Counted from the first letter of the stretch, positions 32,389 through 40,923 are shown. The stretch is DNA of 64,000 bases from Streptosporangium sp. NBC_01756 (GCF_035917975.1 NZ_CP109130.1:3844001-3908000), one strand, 5' to 3'. The notes: generated from the letters alone by a model not told the origin. Translations and numbers: made by a program.

Positions 32389-33123
32389 ATGCCAGAGCCT
32401 CAGCTGAAACAGGTCGAGGCGCTGATCGTTTATGGTGAAACTTGTTCTATGGAATCTGATGAGTCTCCGCAACGAGTCTGGTCGAATGTAAACAGCGATC
32501 TTTTTCGGGAGGTCGCCCACCAGACCGCGACCACCGCATTCCCGTTGTATCGACGTTCGGCCACAGACCCATGGTTCGGACATGTGGAAGGTTTCCGGCT
32601 CGCAGCTAGCGCCATCCTAAAAGAGGTCGAAACCGGAAATCCAAATCAAGACAGCATGGTTCTCCCGTTCTTGGTCTGCTGGCGTCACTACGTCGAGCTC
32701 CATCTCAAGTCTCTGATCAACCAGGTTCAGTTCGAGCTTGGACTGCCTGTCGAGGTGCCGAAGACCCACCGGCTCGACAGGTTGTGGCGCGAGGCCGCCA
32801 CTCTTATCGACCAGTCAGAGGCATTCGGCGACGACGAGTCCCAGGGCCACGTAGGCCGCCTCATACTCCAACTTCACGAAATGGATCCGACAGGACAGGA
32901 AGCTCGATACCCGATCAACACCAAGGGTTCTTTAACTCTCGAAGGTCTGTGGTCTCTGGACATGCGAGCGTTCCACAACGAGATGGAGGGTGTCGCTGGG
33001 TACCTCAAGGGCTCAGAGATCGGCATCGACGAGCACTTCCGCTTCCTCCGAGAAGTGGCCGAGAAACAGCCGAGGAGTGGTGACGTTGCTGTCACTGGAA
33101 ATCAAAAAAGCCCCGAACGATGA
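32389..33123 (+). CDS. Hypothetical protein, HEPN-like helical
   Basis: 244-aa soluble protein of unknown family. FLVCWRHYVELHLKSLINQV followed by THRLDRLWREAATLI resembles HEPN-type or abortive-infection-like helical proteins, but no Rx4-6H nuclease motif is evident. The start is uncertain: ATG 32389 has no ribosome site, and ATG 32449 (224 aa) follows an AT-richer stretch and is equally plausible. Codon use is less GC-biased than in core genes, hinting at transfer. The last ~8 codons and stop lie inside the 103-bp att-like repeat, so the native C-terminus may have been replaced on integration. Confidence 0.6.
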   Translation: MPEPQLKQVEALIVYGETCSMESDESPQRVWSNVNSDLFREVAHQTATTAFPLYRRSATDPWFGHVEGFRLAASAILKEVETGNPNQDSMVLPFLVCWRHYVELHLKSLINQVQFELGLPVEVPKTHRLDRLWREAATLIDQSEAFGDDESQGHVGRLILQLHEMDPTGQEARYPINTKGSLTLEGLWSLDMRAFHNEMEGVAGYLKGSEIGIDEHFRFLREVAEKQPRSGDVAVTGNQKSPER

Positions 33124-33203
33124 TCGTTCGGGGCGTCTTCCCTGCTCAGTTGCTGTGGTCAGGGGCGGGGTCGAACCGCCGACCTTCCGCTTTTCAGGCG
33201 GAC
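33101..33203. repeat. 103-bp direct repeat, att-like copy of tRNA-Phe 3' end
   Basis: Identical over 103 nt to 34527-34629, offset 1426 bp. It contains the tRNA-Phe terminator and the tRNA from its 3' end to just past the anticodon stem, on the minus strand. The 5' half of the tRNA is replaced by unrelated sequence, so it is not a functional tRNA. Confidence 0.95.
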
Positions 33204-33343
33204 CAATTACCCTGGTCGGGTAGCGGAGACCGTGGTCAGAAGGTGGCGGACGGTAGCCGAAGCGAGTCTGTGTGCGGGGACGTTGCCGTCAGCGCTGCTG
33301 TCACCGCTCCGCTGGGACCTGTCCGCCAACGGATGAAGCACGT

Positions 33344-34156
33344 CTACCCGGCGCTGTAGTCGGTGCCGTTCCCGTCCGGACCGGGGGTGTCCTGTCCCAG
33401 GCCCCGACGGATCGCGATCTCCACGGGTGAGTACGCGCCGTCGGCCCGCTCCAGTTCGTACGGCACGGCCGGCATCAGCGGCGGCTGGGCCATGAAGCGC
33501 GGCCGCACCCCATGGTGCGGTTGCGCCGCGTGCACCAGGAACGGATGGCACAGGAAGACGTCGCCCGGGGACCCGGTGGCGAGGGCGAGTGGCCGGTGGT
33601 CGGACGCCGCCACCAGATCGGGCGCAAGGACCAGCCCGCTCGCCCCGTCCTCCCCGTACTTCTCCAGCACCTTCGGCACGTCGAGGTGTGAGCCGACCCG
33701 GATCCGGGTCGGGGCGTCCTCCTCACCGACCTCGCTGAACAGGAACAGCATCAGCAGCGCCCGGCCCCGGGAGTGCAGATTTGTGAAGTACCAGCTCTCA
33801 CCCTCCGGCAGATAGCTCCCCTCGATGTGCCAGCCCGCGTCGTCCGGCTCCTCCTCGTGCGGGAAGCGCAGCGGGAACGTGCCCAGCGAGTAGCGCGGCT
33901 CCCAGCGTCCCGCGCCGACGAGCAGGTCGTACGCGTGCTGCAGGAATGGGGAGTTGGGTGCGGCGGCGAACGGCCCCTGCGCCATGCCGGCCACCCAGTG
34001 CACGGGCTGCGTCCACGTCGCTGGATCGTCCGGGTCGCAACCCGTCTCTCGCCACAGCAGCCGCGCGCAGTCCGCGGCCACGCGCGGCGCGACGGCGCCC
34101 TCCAACTTCACGAAGCCGTCGCGGAGGAAGCGGGATACCAAGGTCGTGTCATCCAT
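33344..34156 (-). CDS. Phytanoyl-CoA dioxygenase (PhyH) family protein
   Basis: 270-aa Fe(II)/2-oxoglutarate oxygenase-fold protein. It starts MDDTTLVSRFLRDGFVKLEGAV, the usual PhyH beginning. Candidate metal-site residues are in GWHIEGSYL and CHPFLVHAAQPHHG, with a 2OG-binding Arg in RPRFMAQP. The first metal motif reads HxE rather than HxD, so catalysis is probable but not certain. The ATG 34156 matches the family start; a GTG at 34177 is possible. The gene lies between the two 103-bp tRNA-Phe repeats and so looks like cargo of a small integrated segment. The substrate is unknown. Confidence 0.82.
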   Translation of the reverse strand: MDDTTLVSRFLRDGFVKLEGAVAPRVAADCARLLWRETGCDPDDPATWTQPVHWVAGMAQGPFAAAPNSPFLQHAYDLLVGAGRWEPRYSLGTFPLRFPHEEEPDDAGWHIEGSYLPEGESWYFTNLHSRGRALLMLFLFSEVGEEDAPTRIRVGSHLDVPKVLEKYGEDGASGLVLAPDLVAASDHRPLALATGSPGDVFLCHPFLVHAAQPHHGVRPRFMAQPPLMPAVPYELERADGAYSPVEIAIRRGLGQDTPGPDGNGTDYSAG

Positions 34157-34177
34157 GTCCCCATCGTGCGACGACAC

Positions 34178-34526
34178 CGGTCCCGATCACCCGACATTCT
34201 CCGCACCGCCTTTGTCGGGTGTTCACCGAGCCCCTTCTTGCCCCTCTGAGACCGGGAGCAACCGCCCTGCGGGCACAGGACCACATTGCCGCCGACTGGC
34301 GAACACTCTGCGGGTGAGTACCTCCGACCGAATTCAGGAAGCCTCATCAACATCTTGTGCCCGATCAAGTCGGATACACGAGGCAGCCCGGAAAGTCGAG
34401 CGGCAGTGGTCGGCCCGACCCGCTCTCCCTCTCAGCAAGCCCGGTGACGCTCTCGGGTAAGCCGACAGCTCATGTCTTCGTAGGCATCGCCCCGGCCTAG
34501 CGTGCGAGGCCATTGCTGTCATGGAG
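34178..34526. other. Intergenic region, no gene seen
   Basis: 349 bp between the PhyH promoter side and the tRNA-Phe terminator. No coding frame or repeat is supported. Confidence 0.5.
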
Positions 34527-34629
34527 ATCAAAAAAGCCCCGAACGATGATCGTTCGGGGCGTCTTCCCTGCTCAGTTGCTGTGGTCAGGGGCGGGGTCGA
34601 ACCGCCGACCTTCCGCTTTTCAGGCGGAC
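34527..34629. repeat. 103-bp direct repeat, copy at intact tRNA-Phe
   Basis: Second copy of the repeat at 33101-33203. It covers the terminator and the 3' two-thirds of the functional tRNA-Phe gene. The boundary lies in the D-arm side of the tRNA. Confidence 0.95.
34530..34560 (-). terminator. Intrinsic terminator of tRNA operon
   Basis: A stem of 10-12 bp (GCCCCGAACG pairing with CGTTCGGGGC) followed on the minus strand by six T. It is 22 nt downstream of tRNA-Phe. An identical copy is at 33104-33134. Confidence 0.9.
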
Positions 34630-34655
34630 GCTCGTACCAACTGAGCTACCTGACC
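34582..34655 (-). tRNA. tRNA-Phe (GAA)
   Basis: A 74-nt cloverleaf: acceptor GGTCAGG/CCTGACC, D-stem GCTC/GAGC, anticodon stem TCCGC/GCGGA with loop CTGAAAA (anticodon GAA), T-stem GGCGG/CCGCC, discriminator A. CCA is not encoded. Its 3' part is duplicated at 33101-33203. Confidence 0.97.
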
Positions 34656-34683
34656 TCGGTGGTGGATCGAACACCTACCAGAG

Positions 34684-34757
34684 CGGTCCTGACGGGACTT
34701 GAACCCGCGACCTCCACCTTGACAGGGTGGCGAGCACTCCAACTGCTCTACAGGACC
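34684..34757 (-). tRNA. tRNA-Asp (GTC)
   Basis: A 74-nt cloverleaf: acceptor GGTCCTG/CAGGACC, D-stem GAGC/GCTC, anticodon stem CCACC/GGTGG with loop CTGTCAA, T-stem GCGGG/CCCGT, discriminator G. It lies 28 nt upstream of tRNA-Phe in the same operon. Confidence 0.97.
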
Positions 34758-34864
34758 TTGCTTTGGTCGGAAATTTTCGCTTCCGTCCTTCTTGCCTTGC
34801 TAAGCTTACCAGTTCTTCGGAGGTCTACGACCTGCCGTTTCCCTGGCGAGCCTTCGCTCGACCG

Positions 34865-34937
34865 TGCCCCCAACGGGATTCGAACCCGTGTCGCCGCCTT
34901 GAAAGGGCGGTGTCCTAGGCCACTAGACGATGGGGGC
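34865..34937 (-). tRNA. tRNA-Glu (TTC)
   Basis: A 73-nt cloverleaf: acceptor GCCCCCA/TGGGGGC, D-stem GTCT/GGAC, anticodon stem CCGCC/GGCGG with loop CTTTCAA, T-stem ACGGG/CCCGT, discriminator A. It is first in the Glu-Asp-Phe tRNA operon. Confidence 0.97.
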
Positions 34938-35029
34938 TCGGAATTTGCATTCCGTTCCATTGCCGTCTTCCGCTGGAGACCTCTGAAGCATAGGGGACTT
35001 TTGCCCCGATGCCAAAGCGGCTTTCCGGC

Positions 35030-36529
35030 TTAAGGCGACGTGGTTCCGCTGAACGATCCCGTCGGAGACGGGGCGCTCGTCGGCCCAGGAGAAATTGTAC
35101 GGCCAGGGTCGGTCTCAACGTGACGTTCGATCTGAACCGACTGCTCGCCGAGGCCCCCCAGAGTGATGTCGTCCCAGGCCCGCAGGCGATGCGTCTTCCG
35201 GTCGAAGTACAGAACCGAGGCCGCGACGGGGGTGGGTTCGTCGTGCTCCAGGGCCCGCAGGCCGGCTCCACCGGTGGAACCCTGGACGAGCAGGCGGGTC
35301 CCCGAGGGGAGCAGTTCGGTGGATCGGGCGTGGGTGTGGCCCGAGAGGATCATCGGGACGGCGCCGGAGAACTCCCTGGCGATCGAGGGGTCGTGCACCG
35401 CCACGAGATCGACCGGCTTGAACGCCTGGCCGAGCCGTGTCGCGTGGGCATGGCCCAGCGCCGTGAGGGAGGTGGGATCGGAGTCGACGTCCACGCTCTT
35501 GTCGGGGGTGAAGCGGGGGTCGCCCAGGCCGTAGATGCGCAGCCCCGCCACCGACTTGACGGAGTCGTCGAGGACGACCGCGTTCTTCTCCTTGTCCACG
35601 GCTCGCTGGGTGGCCTTGGAGTCGTGGTTGCCCCTGACGAAGACGTACGGCACGTCGAAGCTGCTGATCTCCTCGACGAACCTGTCCTCGGGGCCGGTCC
35701 CGTGGTCGGTCAGGTCGCCGGTGTCCACGATCGCGTCGATTTTGAACTGCTTGGTGACCGAGTGCATGAGGTTCCATGCGATGGGGCTGAGATGGATGTC
35801 GGAGACGTGCAGCACCCGGATCGACTCGGGGTCGGAGTCGTAGACCGGCAGGGCGGACACCGTGTCATAGAGCTGGGAGACGTTGTTGACCAGCTTGGCG
35901 AGCTGGACCCGGTAGGACTCGAACCTGGTCACGATCGACTCGGCGTCGCCCACCAGAGACGGCGCCCCGGCCAGCAGGCCGGTGTATTTCGGCTCCACCA
36001 CCGAGTTGGGCCGGAAGGTCAGGAGGGCGGCCACGCCCGTACCGGCGATCAGGACTGCGGCACTCAGCAGGCCCGCCAGGGCAGGCCCGGGGCGGCGGAA
36101 GACGATCAGCGAGGTGAGGAGCGCTCCGGCCAGACCGCAGAGGGCGGCACGCAGGATCAGTGTTTTGACCCCTTCGCGCAGTTCCTTCTCTAACAGCGCG
36201 GGGAGCTGGTCGGAGAACCGGGAATCCTCCAGCAGCACGCCGGCCCGGTCGGTGTTGATGTTCTCAAGGGTGATGCGCAGGCCGATCGGGGCGTTGTGCG
36301 TGTCGAACAGGAGCGTGCCCAGCGGATGGGCGTCCACGACGGTCTCCCCCGACCAGGAGGGCTTGGCGGTCATGCCGACCTCGACGGGGCCGACGTTGGC
36401 GTGCACCGTGCCGCCGAGCGCGATGCCCAGCCAGGCCCCGCCTGCGGCGATGACGACGACCGTCAGGGTGCGTACGGTGCGCCCCGTCGCGAAGCGACGG
36501 AGTCTCTGGGTCCAGTGCGTGATGTCCAT
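35030..36529 (-). CDS. Membrane-anchored metallophosphoesterase
   Basis: 499-aa protein. It has an N-terminal TM segment (TLTVVVIAAGGAWLGIALGG), an extracellular region, two further TM segments at about 135-190, then a calcineurin-like phosphoesterase domain. Metal motifs are in order: DIHLSP near 244, GDLTDHG near 270, GNHDS near 298 and SGHTHA near 400. The C-terminal 35 residues are Ser/Pro/Thr-rich. Such proteins hydrolyse phosphoesters at the membrane, some acting on lipid-linked or nucleotide substrates. GGGAG lies before the ATG at 36529. It is divergent from a Zincin-like gene. Confidence 0.88.
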   Translation of the reverse strand: MDITHWTQRLRRFATGRTVRTLTVVVIAAGGAWLGIALGGTVHANVGPVEVGMTAKPSWSGETVVDAHPLGTLLFDTHNAPIGLRITLENINTDRAGVLLEDSRFSDQLPALLEKELREGVKTLILRAALCGLAGALLTSLIVFRRPGPALAGLLSAAVLIAGTGVAALLTFRPNSVVEPKYTGLLAGAPSLVGDAESIVTRFESYRVQLAKLVNNVSQLYDTVSALPVYDSDPESIRVLHVSDIHLSPIAWNLMHSVTKQFKIDAIVDTGDLTDHGTGPEDRFVEEISSFDVPYVFVRGNHDSKATQRAVDKEKNAVVLDDSVKSVAGLRIYGLGDPRFTPDKSVDVDSDPTSLTALGHAHATRLGQAFKPVDLVAVHDPSIAREFSGAVPMILSGHTHARSTELLPSGTRLLVQGSTGGAGLRALEHDEPTPVAASVLYFDRKTHRLRAWDDITLGGLGEQSVQIERHVETDPGRTISPGPTSAPSPTGSFSGTTSP

Positions 36530-36562
36530 GCGGCTTCTCCCTTACCCGAAAGCACGGGCACA

Positions 36563-36913
36563 ATGGCAGGTGTGATCGAGGTCTCGAGAGAGAAGTTCGA
36601 AGAGCTCGTGGCCGACGCCCTGGACACGATCCCTCCCAAGCTGACGGCAGTCATGGACAATGTGGTCGTGGTGGTCGTGGACGATCCACCGGAGCCGGAT
36701 CTCCTGGGGCTTTACACCGGCGTACCACTTACTGAGCGGGGTGACTGGTACGCAGGAGTGTTACCCGACCGGATTGAGATCTACCGCAACCCGATCTGTT
36801 CGATGTGCAACACCGAAGATGACGTGGTGCGAGAGGTGCGGATCACTGTTGTGCACGAGATCGCCCACCATTTCGGCATCGACGATGACAAGCTGCATGC
36901 CCTCGGCTGGTAG
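36563..36913 (+). CDS. Zincin-like metallopeptidase-family protein
   Basis: 116-aa protein of the PF06262-type minimal zincin family. The zinc motif HEIAHHFGI at about residues 100-108 supplies HExxH and a downstream acidic ligand in DDDKLH. N-terminal segments FEELVADALDTIPPKL and VVVVVDDPP are typical. Proteolytic activity is assumed from the motif and has not been shown for most members. The ATG at 36563 has only a poor ribosome site; a GTG at 36572 is an alternative. It is divergent from the metallophosphoesterase gene with a 33-nt gap. Confidence 0.85.
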   Translation: MAGVIEVSREKFEELVADALDTIPPKLTAVMDNVVVVVVDDPPEPDLLGLYTGVPLTERGDWYAGVLPDRIEIYRNPICSMCNTEDDVVREVRITVVHEIAHHFGIDDDKLHALGW

Positions 36914-37082
36914 TCAAAGCCGTATTGCATATCAGATCTCCGTATGACCGATATTTACCAATTTATGGTTACAGCCTGCATGAGTTTGATGGCTTTCAGT
37001 TGCGCGTCGGCAATTCAACGGGCACCGTAGGTTACGCATCGAACACCTACAGTCAATGCTCCTGCAAGCCCCGCGGAGTCCT

Positions 37083-38378
37083 ATGGCGGCCACCAGGCCC
37101 GGTCGACTACCCGGGCGGCACCGCCGCCCGACCGAACGCCAAGCTACCTATGGCGAGGTCATCGCCATCAGGGAGTTTCGCGCGCTCTGGATCGGCCAGG
37201 CACTCTCTCTTCTCGGCGACCAGCTCTCGCGGGTGGCGCTCTCCGTGCTCGTGTTCGAACGGACGGAATCACCACTGGCCACCGCGTCGGTCTATGCGCT
37301 GACCTACCTACCGCCGATCATCGGCGGCCCGTTGCTCGCGAGTCTCGCCGACCGCTACGCGCGGCGGCACATCATGATCGTCTGCGATCTGGTCCGAGCG
37401 TGCCTGGTCGCGCTCATGGCCGTCCCCGGCACCTCGTTCACCGTGCTGTGCGTGCTGGTCTTCTGGGTGGTGCTGCTCAGCGCACCGTTCTCGGCCGCCA
37501 GGGCGGCGCTGCTCCCCGAACTCCTCGAAGGCGACCGTTATGTCGCGGGCTCGGCTCTGCAGAACATGACCAACCAGGGTGCGCAGATGCTGGGCTTCGC
37601 CCTCGGCGGTGCCTTGATCATGGCGATGGGACCGTACCGCGCGCTGGCGCTGGACGCGTCCACGTTCCTCGCCTCCGCGCTCATTTTGGTCTCGGGAGTA
37701 CGGCGGCGCCCCGCTCCTGCCGGCTCCGGCGGCGACCGGCCCTCCATGTGGACCATGACCCGGGCCGGATCCAGGCTCGTCTTCGGCGATCCCCGGCTGC
37801 GGACGCTGGTGCTCTTCGCCTGGTTGTGCGGGTTCTACGTGCTTCCCGAGGGGATCGCGACCCCCTACGCCGCCACCCTGACCGACGATCCGCAGCAGAT
37901 CTCGTTCGTCGCCGGTCTGCTGATGGGTGCGATGCCGACCGGGACGGTCATCGGCGCGTTCCTGTTCAGCCGGTACGTCACACCGTCGAGACGGCTCCGC
38001 GCGATGGGCGGGATGGCGATGCTGACCTGTGCGCCGCTGATCCTGTGCGCGATGGAGCCGCCGCTCACCGTGGTGCTGTTCCTGTGGTTCGTCTCGGGCA
38101 TCGGTGGCGCCTACCAGCTCGCGGCGAACGCCGCGTTCGTGCAGTGCGTGCCCCCCGAACGGCGGGGGCTGGCCTTCGGGCTCGTGCAGTCAGGCCTGCT
38201 GGCCTCTCAGGGCATCGGCATCCTCATCGGCGGGGCCGTCGCCGACGAGATCGGCCCCGCGCATGTGGTGGCCCTGGCCGGCGCGGCGGGTCTGTGCGTC
38301 GCAGCCGCGCTGGCCATGGTCTGGATCGGGTCCTGCAAGGAGATCATCGAGAAGGTCCGCACAGAGGTGACCGTCTGA
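37083..38378 (+). CDS. MFS transporter
   Basis: 431-aa major facilitator with 10-12 TM helices. After a short basic cytosolic N-terminus, the first TM begins near IGQALSLLGDQLSRVALSVL. The MFS loop LLASLADRYARRHIMIV follows TM2. This branch (MefA/enterobactin exporter-like) usually exports drugs or siderophores. The ATG at 37083 has GGAG upstream; the ATG at 37056 has none. The 140 bp ahead of it are markedly AT-rich for this genome. Its stop is 1 nt from the end of the convergent PspC gene. The substrate is unknown. Confidence 0.87.
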   Translation: MAATRPGRLPGRHRRPTERQATYGEVIAIREFRALWIGQALSLLGDQLSRVALSVLVFERTESPLATASVYALTYLPPIIGGPLLASLADRYARRHIMIVCDLVRACLVALMAVPGTSFTVLCVLVFWVVLLSAPFSAARAALLPELLEGDRYVAGSALQNMTNQGAQMLGFALGGALIMAMGPYRALALDASTFLASALILVSGVRRRPAPAGSGGDRPSMWTMTRAGSRLVFGDPRLRTLVLFAWLCGFYVLPEGIATPYAATLTDDPQQISFVAGLLMGAMPTGTVIGAFLFSRYVTPSRRLRAMGGMAMLTCAPLILCAMEPPLTVVLFLWFVSGIGGAYQLAANAAFVQCVPPERRGLAFGLVQSGLLASQGIGILIGGAVADEIGPAHVVALAGAAGLCVAAALAMVWIGSCKEIIEKVRTEVTV

Positions 38379-38379
38379 G

Positions 38380-38865
38380 TCATGCCTGGGGCTTCGAGTC
38401 ACCGTCGTGCTGAGGGGAGGTGGTCTGCGGAGGCGTGGGGTACGGCTGCGCCGGATACGGCGTCGCCGGGTTCTGGTGGGAGGAGTACGGCTGCGCCGGG
38501 TCCTGGTAGGTCGGGTGGTGCGGAGCCCGGTCCTGGTTGGTGGCCTTGTTCCAGCTCTGCTCGGCCTTGGCCCAACCCTGCGCGGCCTTGGCCCTCGCGT
38601 CCTGCCAGACCGGGTTGTCCTTGTTGTTGTCGACCAGATCCTGGACGATCGACCTGTCCTTGCTCTCGTCGGGCAGGAGCAGCCAGCCGATCGCGTAGAT
38701 CCCCACTCCGAGGCCGCCGAAGAAGGTGGCGACGGCGAGGGCCACCCGGATGATGTTGGGGTCGATTCCGATGTAGCGTCCCAGTCCGGAGGCCACGCCC
38801 GCGACGATACGGCCGTCCCTGGTCCTGCGAAGCTGCTTGGTGCCCGAGAAGTCGTTTTCGCTCAT
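38380..38865 (-). CDS. PspC-domain membrane protein
   Basis: 161-aa protein. The N-terminal PspC domain has LRRTRDGRIVAGVASGLGRYIGIDPNIIRV followed by one hydrophobic helix with FFGGLGVGIYAIGWLLLP. The second half is a hydrophilic, Gln/Pro/Tyr-rich tail. PspC-type proteins act in envelope stress responses or anchor regulators. The ATG at 38865 fits the family start. The gene is convergent with the MFS transporter, 1 nt apart, with no room for separate terminators. Confidence 0.88.
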   Translation of the reverse strand: MSENDFSGTKQLRRTRDGRIVAGVASGLGRYIGIDPNIIRVALAVATFFGGLGVGIYAIGWLLLPDESKDRSIVQDLVDNNKDNPVWQDARAKAAQGWAKAEQSWNKATNQDRAPHHPTYQDPAQPYSSHQNPATPYPAQPYPTPPQTTSPQHDGDSKPQA

Positions 38866-38986
38866 GTCCTAAGACTGCCCGCTGAGGAGCTTCGGTCACA
38901 TCGGGATTCTCCCTGGCCGCACCCTGACATACCACCCGGGAACACCGGCAATACCCTGACAGGGCCCGACGAGAGAGGAACATCCC

Positions 38987-40144
38987 ATGGACGACCTTCT
39001 GCGCATCGACGACGGACTCTCCGAGGAACAGCGACTCATCCGCGACACCGTGAAGGAGTTCGTGGCCGACAAGGTCCTTCCCCACGTGGGCGACTGGTTC
39101 GAGGAGGCCGTCTTCCCGGCCCGCGAACTCGGCCCGGTGCTCGGCTCGCTCGGCGTGCTGGGCATGCACCTCCAGGGATACGGCTGCGCGGGACTGGACG
39201 CCGTCTCCTACGGCGTCGCCTGCCGGGAGTTGGAGGCCGGGGATTCGGGCCTGCGCTCGTTCGTCTCCGTACAGGGCTCGCTGGCCATGTTCCCGATCTG
39301 GAAGTACGGCTCCACCGAGCAGAAGGAGGAGTGGCTGCCCCGGATGGCCGCGGGGGAGGCGATCGGCTGCTTCGGCCTGACCGAGCCCGACCACGGCTCC
39401 GATCCCGCGAACATGCGCACCCACGCCAAGCAGGACTCCTCCGGTGACTGGATCCTCAACGGCGCCAAAATGTGGATCACCAACGGCTCCGTCGCCGACG
39501 TCGCGGTGGTCTGGGCCCAGACCGAGGACGGCATCCGCGGCTTCGTGGTCCCCACCGACACGCCCGGCTTCTCAGCGCCGGAGATCCACCGGAAGATGTC
39601 CCTGCGGGCCTCGGTGACCTCGTCCCTGTACTTCGACGACGTCCGCCTTCCGGCGGCGGCCGTACTGCCCGGCGTCCGTGGCCTGAAGGGTCCGCTGTCG
39701 TGCCTGTCAGAGGCCCGGTACGGCATTCTGTGGGGCGTCGTGGGCGCGGCCCGCGCCTGCCTGGAGTCAGCTGTCGACTACTCCAGGACCCGTGTGCAGT
39801 TCGACAGGCCCATCGGCGGCTTCCAGCTGACCCAGGAGAAGCTCGCCTGGATGTATGTGGGCCTGGGCCAGTCCCAGCTCACCGCTCTCCACCTGGGCCG
39901 CCTGAAGGACGCCGGCGCCCTCACCCCTCAGCAGGTCAGCTTCGGCAAGCTCGCCAACGTCCGCGCCGCCCTGGACATCGCCCGTCAGGCGCGCTCGGTC
40001 CTCGGCGGCAACGGCATCACCCTGGAGTATCCGGTGATCCGGCACATGAACAACCTGGAGAGCGTGCTGACGTACGAGGGCACCGAGGAGATCCACGTCC
40101 TCACCCTGGGCCGGGCGCTCACCGGCCTGGACGCCTTCCACTGA
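38987..40144 (+). CDS. gcdH: Glutaryl-CoA dehydrogenase
   Basis: 385-aa acyl-CoA dehydrogenase with the glutaryl-CoA signature. RSFVSVQGSLAMFPIW carries the substrate Arg/Ser region, CFGLTEPDHGSDP and WITNGSVADVAVVWA bind FAD and substrate, and the catalytic Glu lies in TYEGTEEIHVL near residue 365. It oxidatively decarboxylates glutaryl-CoA to crotonyl-CoA in lysine and tryptophan catabolism, using FAD and ETF. GAGAGGAAC precedes the ATG. It stands alone on the plus strand. The protein aligns with the human enzyme from start to end by inspection. Confidence 0.92.
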   Translation: MDDLLRIDDGLSEEQRLIRDTVKEFVADKVLPHVGDWFEEAVFPARELGPVLGSLGVLGMHLQGYGCAGLDAVSYGVACRELEAGDSGLRSFVSVQGSLAMFPIWKYGSTEQKEEWLPRMAAGEAIGCFGLTEPDHGSDPANMRTHAKQDSSGDWILNGAKMWITNGSVADVAVVWAQTEDGIRGFVVPTDTPGFSAPEIHRKMSLRASVTSSLYFDDVRLPAAAVLPGVRGLKGPLSCLSEARYGILWGVVGAARACLESAVDYSRTRVQFDRPIGGFQLTQEKLAWMYVGLGQSQLTALHLGRLKDAGALTPQQVSFGKLANVRAALDIARQARSVLGGNGITLEYPVIRHMNNLESVLTYEGTEEIHVLTLGRALTGLDAFH

Positions 40145-40155
40145 CGCGGGGTCCA

Positions 40156-40305
40156 CTGAGGTTCCGCCGGCAGCGGTGACCTCCCGGGCAGGTGCCTCGG
40201 TCACCGCTGAGGTTCCGCCGGCACGGCGGCCTCCGGCCAAGCGCCTCGGCCACCGTTGAGGTTCCGCCGGAACGATGACCTCCCGGGCAGGCGCCTCGGC
40301 TACCG
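40156..40305. repeat. ~50-bp tandem repeat, three units
   Basis: Three head-to-tail units of 51, 49 and 50 bp at 40156, 40207 and 40256. Each starts TGAGGTTCCGCCGG and ends CTCGG-ACCG. The array starts 12 nt after gcdH and its last unit reaches the final codons of the convergent exonuclease gene. Confidence 0.85.
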
Positions 40306-40923
40306 CGGTCGAGCCTGCCGCTGCGGCAGGCCGCTGGGACGCCACTCGGGGGCCTGGGCCGCCCTGTCGAGCTCGCTCTGCCAGGAGAGGCCCCGGCCCA
40401 GGTAGAAGCGGAACAGCTCGGCGGTGGCCTGGGCGTCGGCCAGCGCGGCATGGGCGTTCGAGAACGGGATGCCCACCCGCTCACAGCAGGCTCCGAGGGT
40501 CCACTTCCCGTCGGAGACGGCCTCCGGGGCGAGCCGCTGCGTGCAGAGGGTCTCGGTCAGCCAGTGGCTGCCCGGGAGGATCTTGAGGAAGCGCAGGTCG
40601 AAGGAGATGTTGTGGGCCACCAGAACCCGTCCGGCGATGCGCTGCCACACCTCGTCCAGCACTTCTTCGATCACCGGCGCGCCGGCGACCATCGCCTGGG
40701 TGATGCCGTGAACGTGCACCGCCCCGGTGCCCCGGCGAGGGTTGATCAGCGAGTGCCACTCGTCGACGGTCGAGCCGTCGGTGTCCAGGGAGATGAGTGC
40801 GATCTCACAGATCTGATCCCCCTTCGCAGGTGAGAAGCCTGTCGTCTCCACGTCGACCACGACATACCCCTGCCGCGCGGCCACGCGGGCACCGCCGGCG
40901 GGCTCAAGCCCCGAGCTCGTCAT
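40300..40923 (-). CDS. DnaQ-like 3'-5' exonuclease (DEDDh)
   Basis: 207-aa exonuclease-fold protein. Exo I VVDVETTGF is near residue 22, Exo II VAHNISFDLRFL near 102 and Exo III HAALADAQAT near 160 with the DEDDh His. The last ~30 residues are a basic extension (PEWRPSGLPQRQARPR) that reaches into the tandem repeat. It resembles the proofreading epsilon subunit or free-standing repair/RNase T-like nucleases; its polymerase association is unknown. The ATG at 40923 precedes the conserved domain. The ribosome site is weak. Confidence 0.88.
   Translation of the reverse strand: MTSSGLEPAGGARVAARQGYVVVDVETTGFSPAKGDQICEIALISLDTDGSTVDEWHSLINPRRGTGAVHVHGITQAMVAGAPVIEEVLDEVWQRIAGRVLVAHNISFDLRFLKILPGSHWLTETLCTQRLAPEAVSDGKWTLGACCERVGIPFSNAHAALADAQATAELFRFYLGRGLSWQSELDRAAQAPEWRPSGLPQRQARPR

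Noticed and set aside
33134-33240. A second tRNA-Phe gene
   Set aside because: Only the 3' part of the tRNA is present. The 5' side does not pair, so it is an att-type truncated copy.
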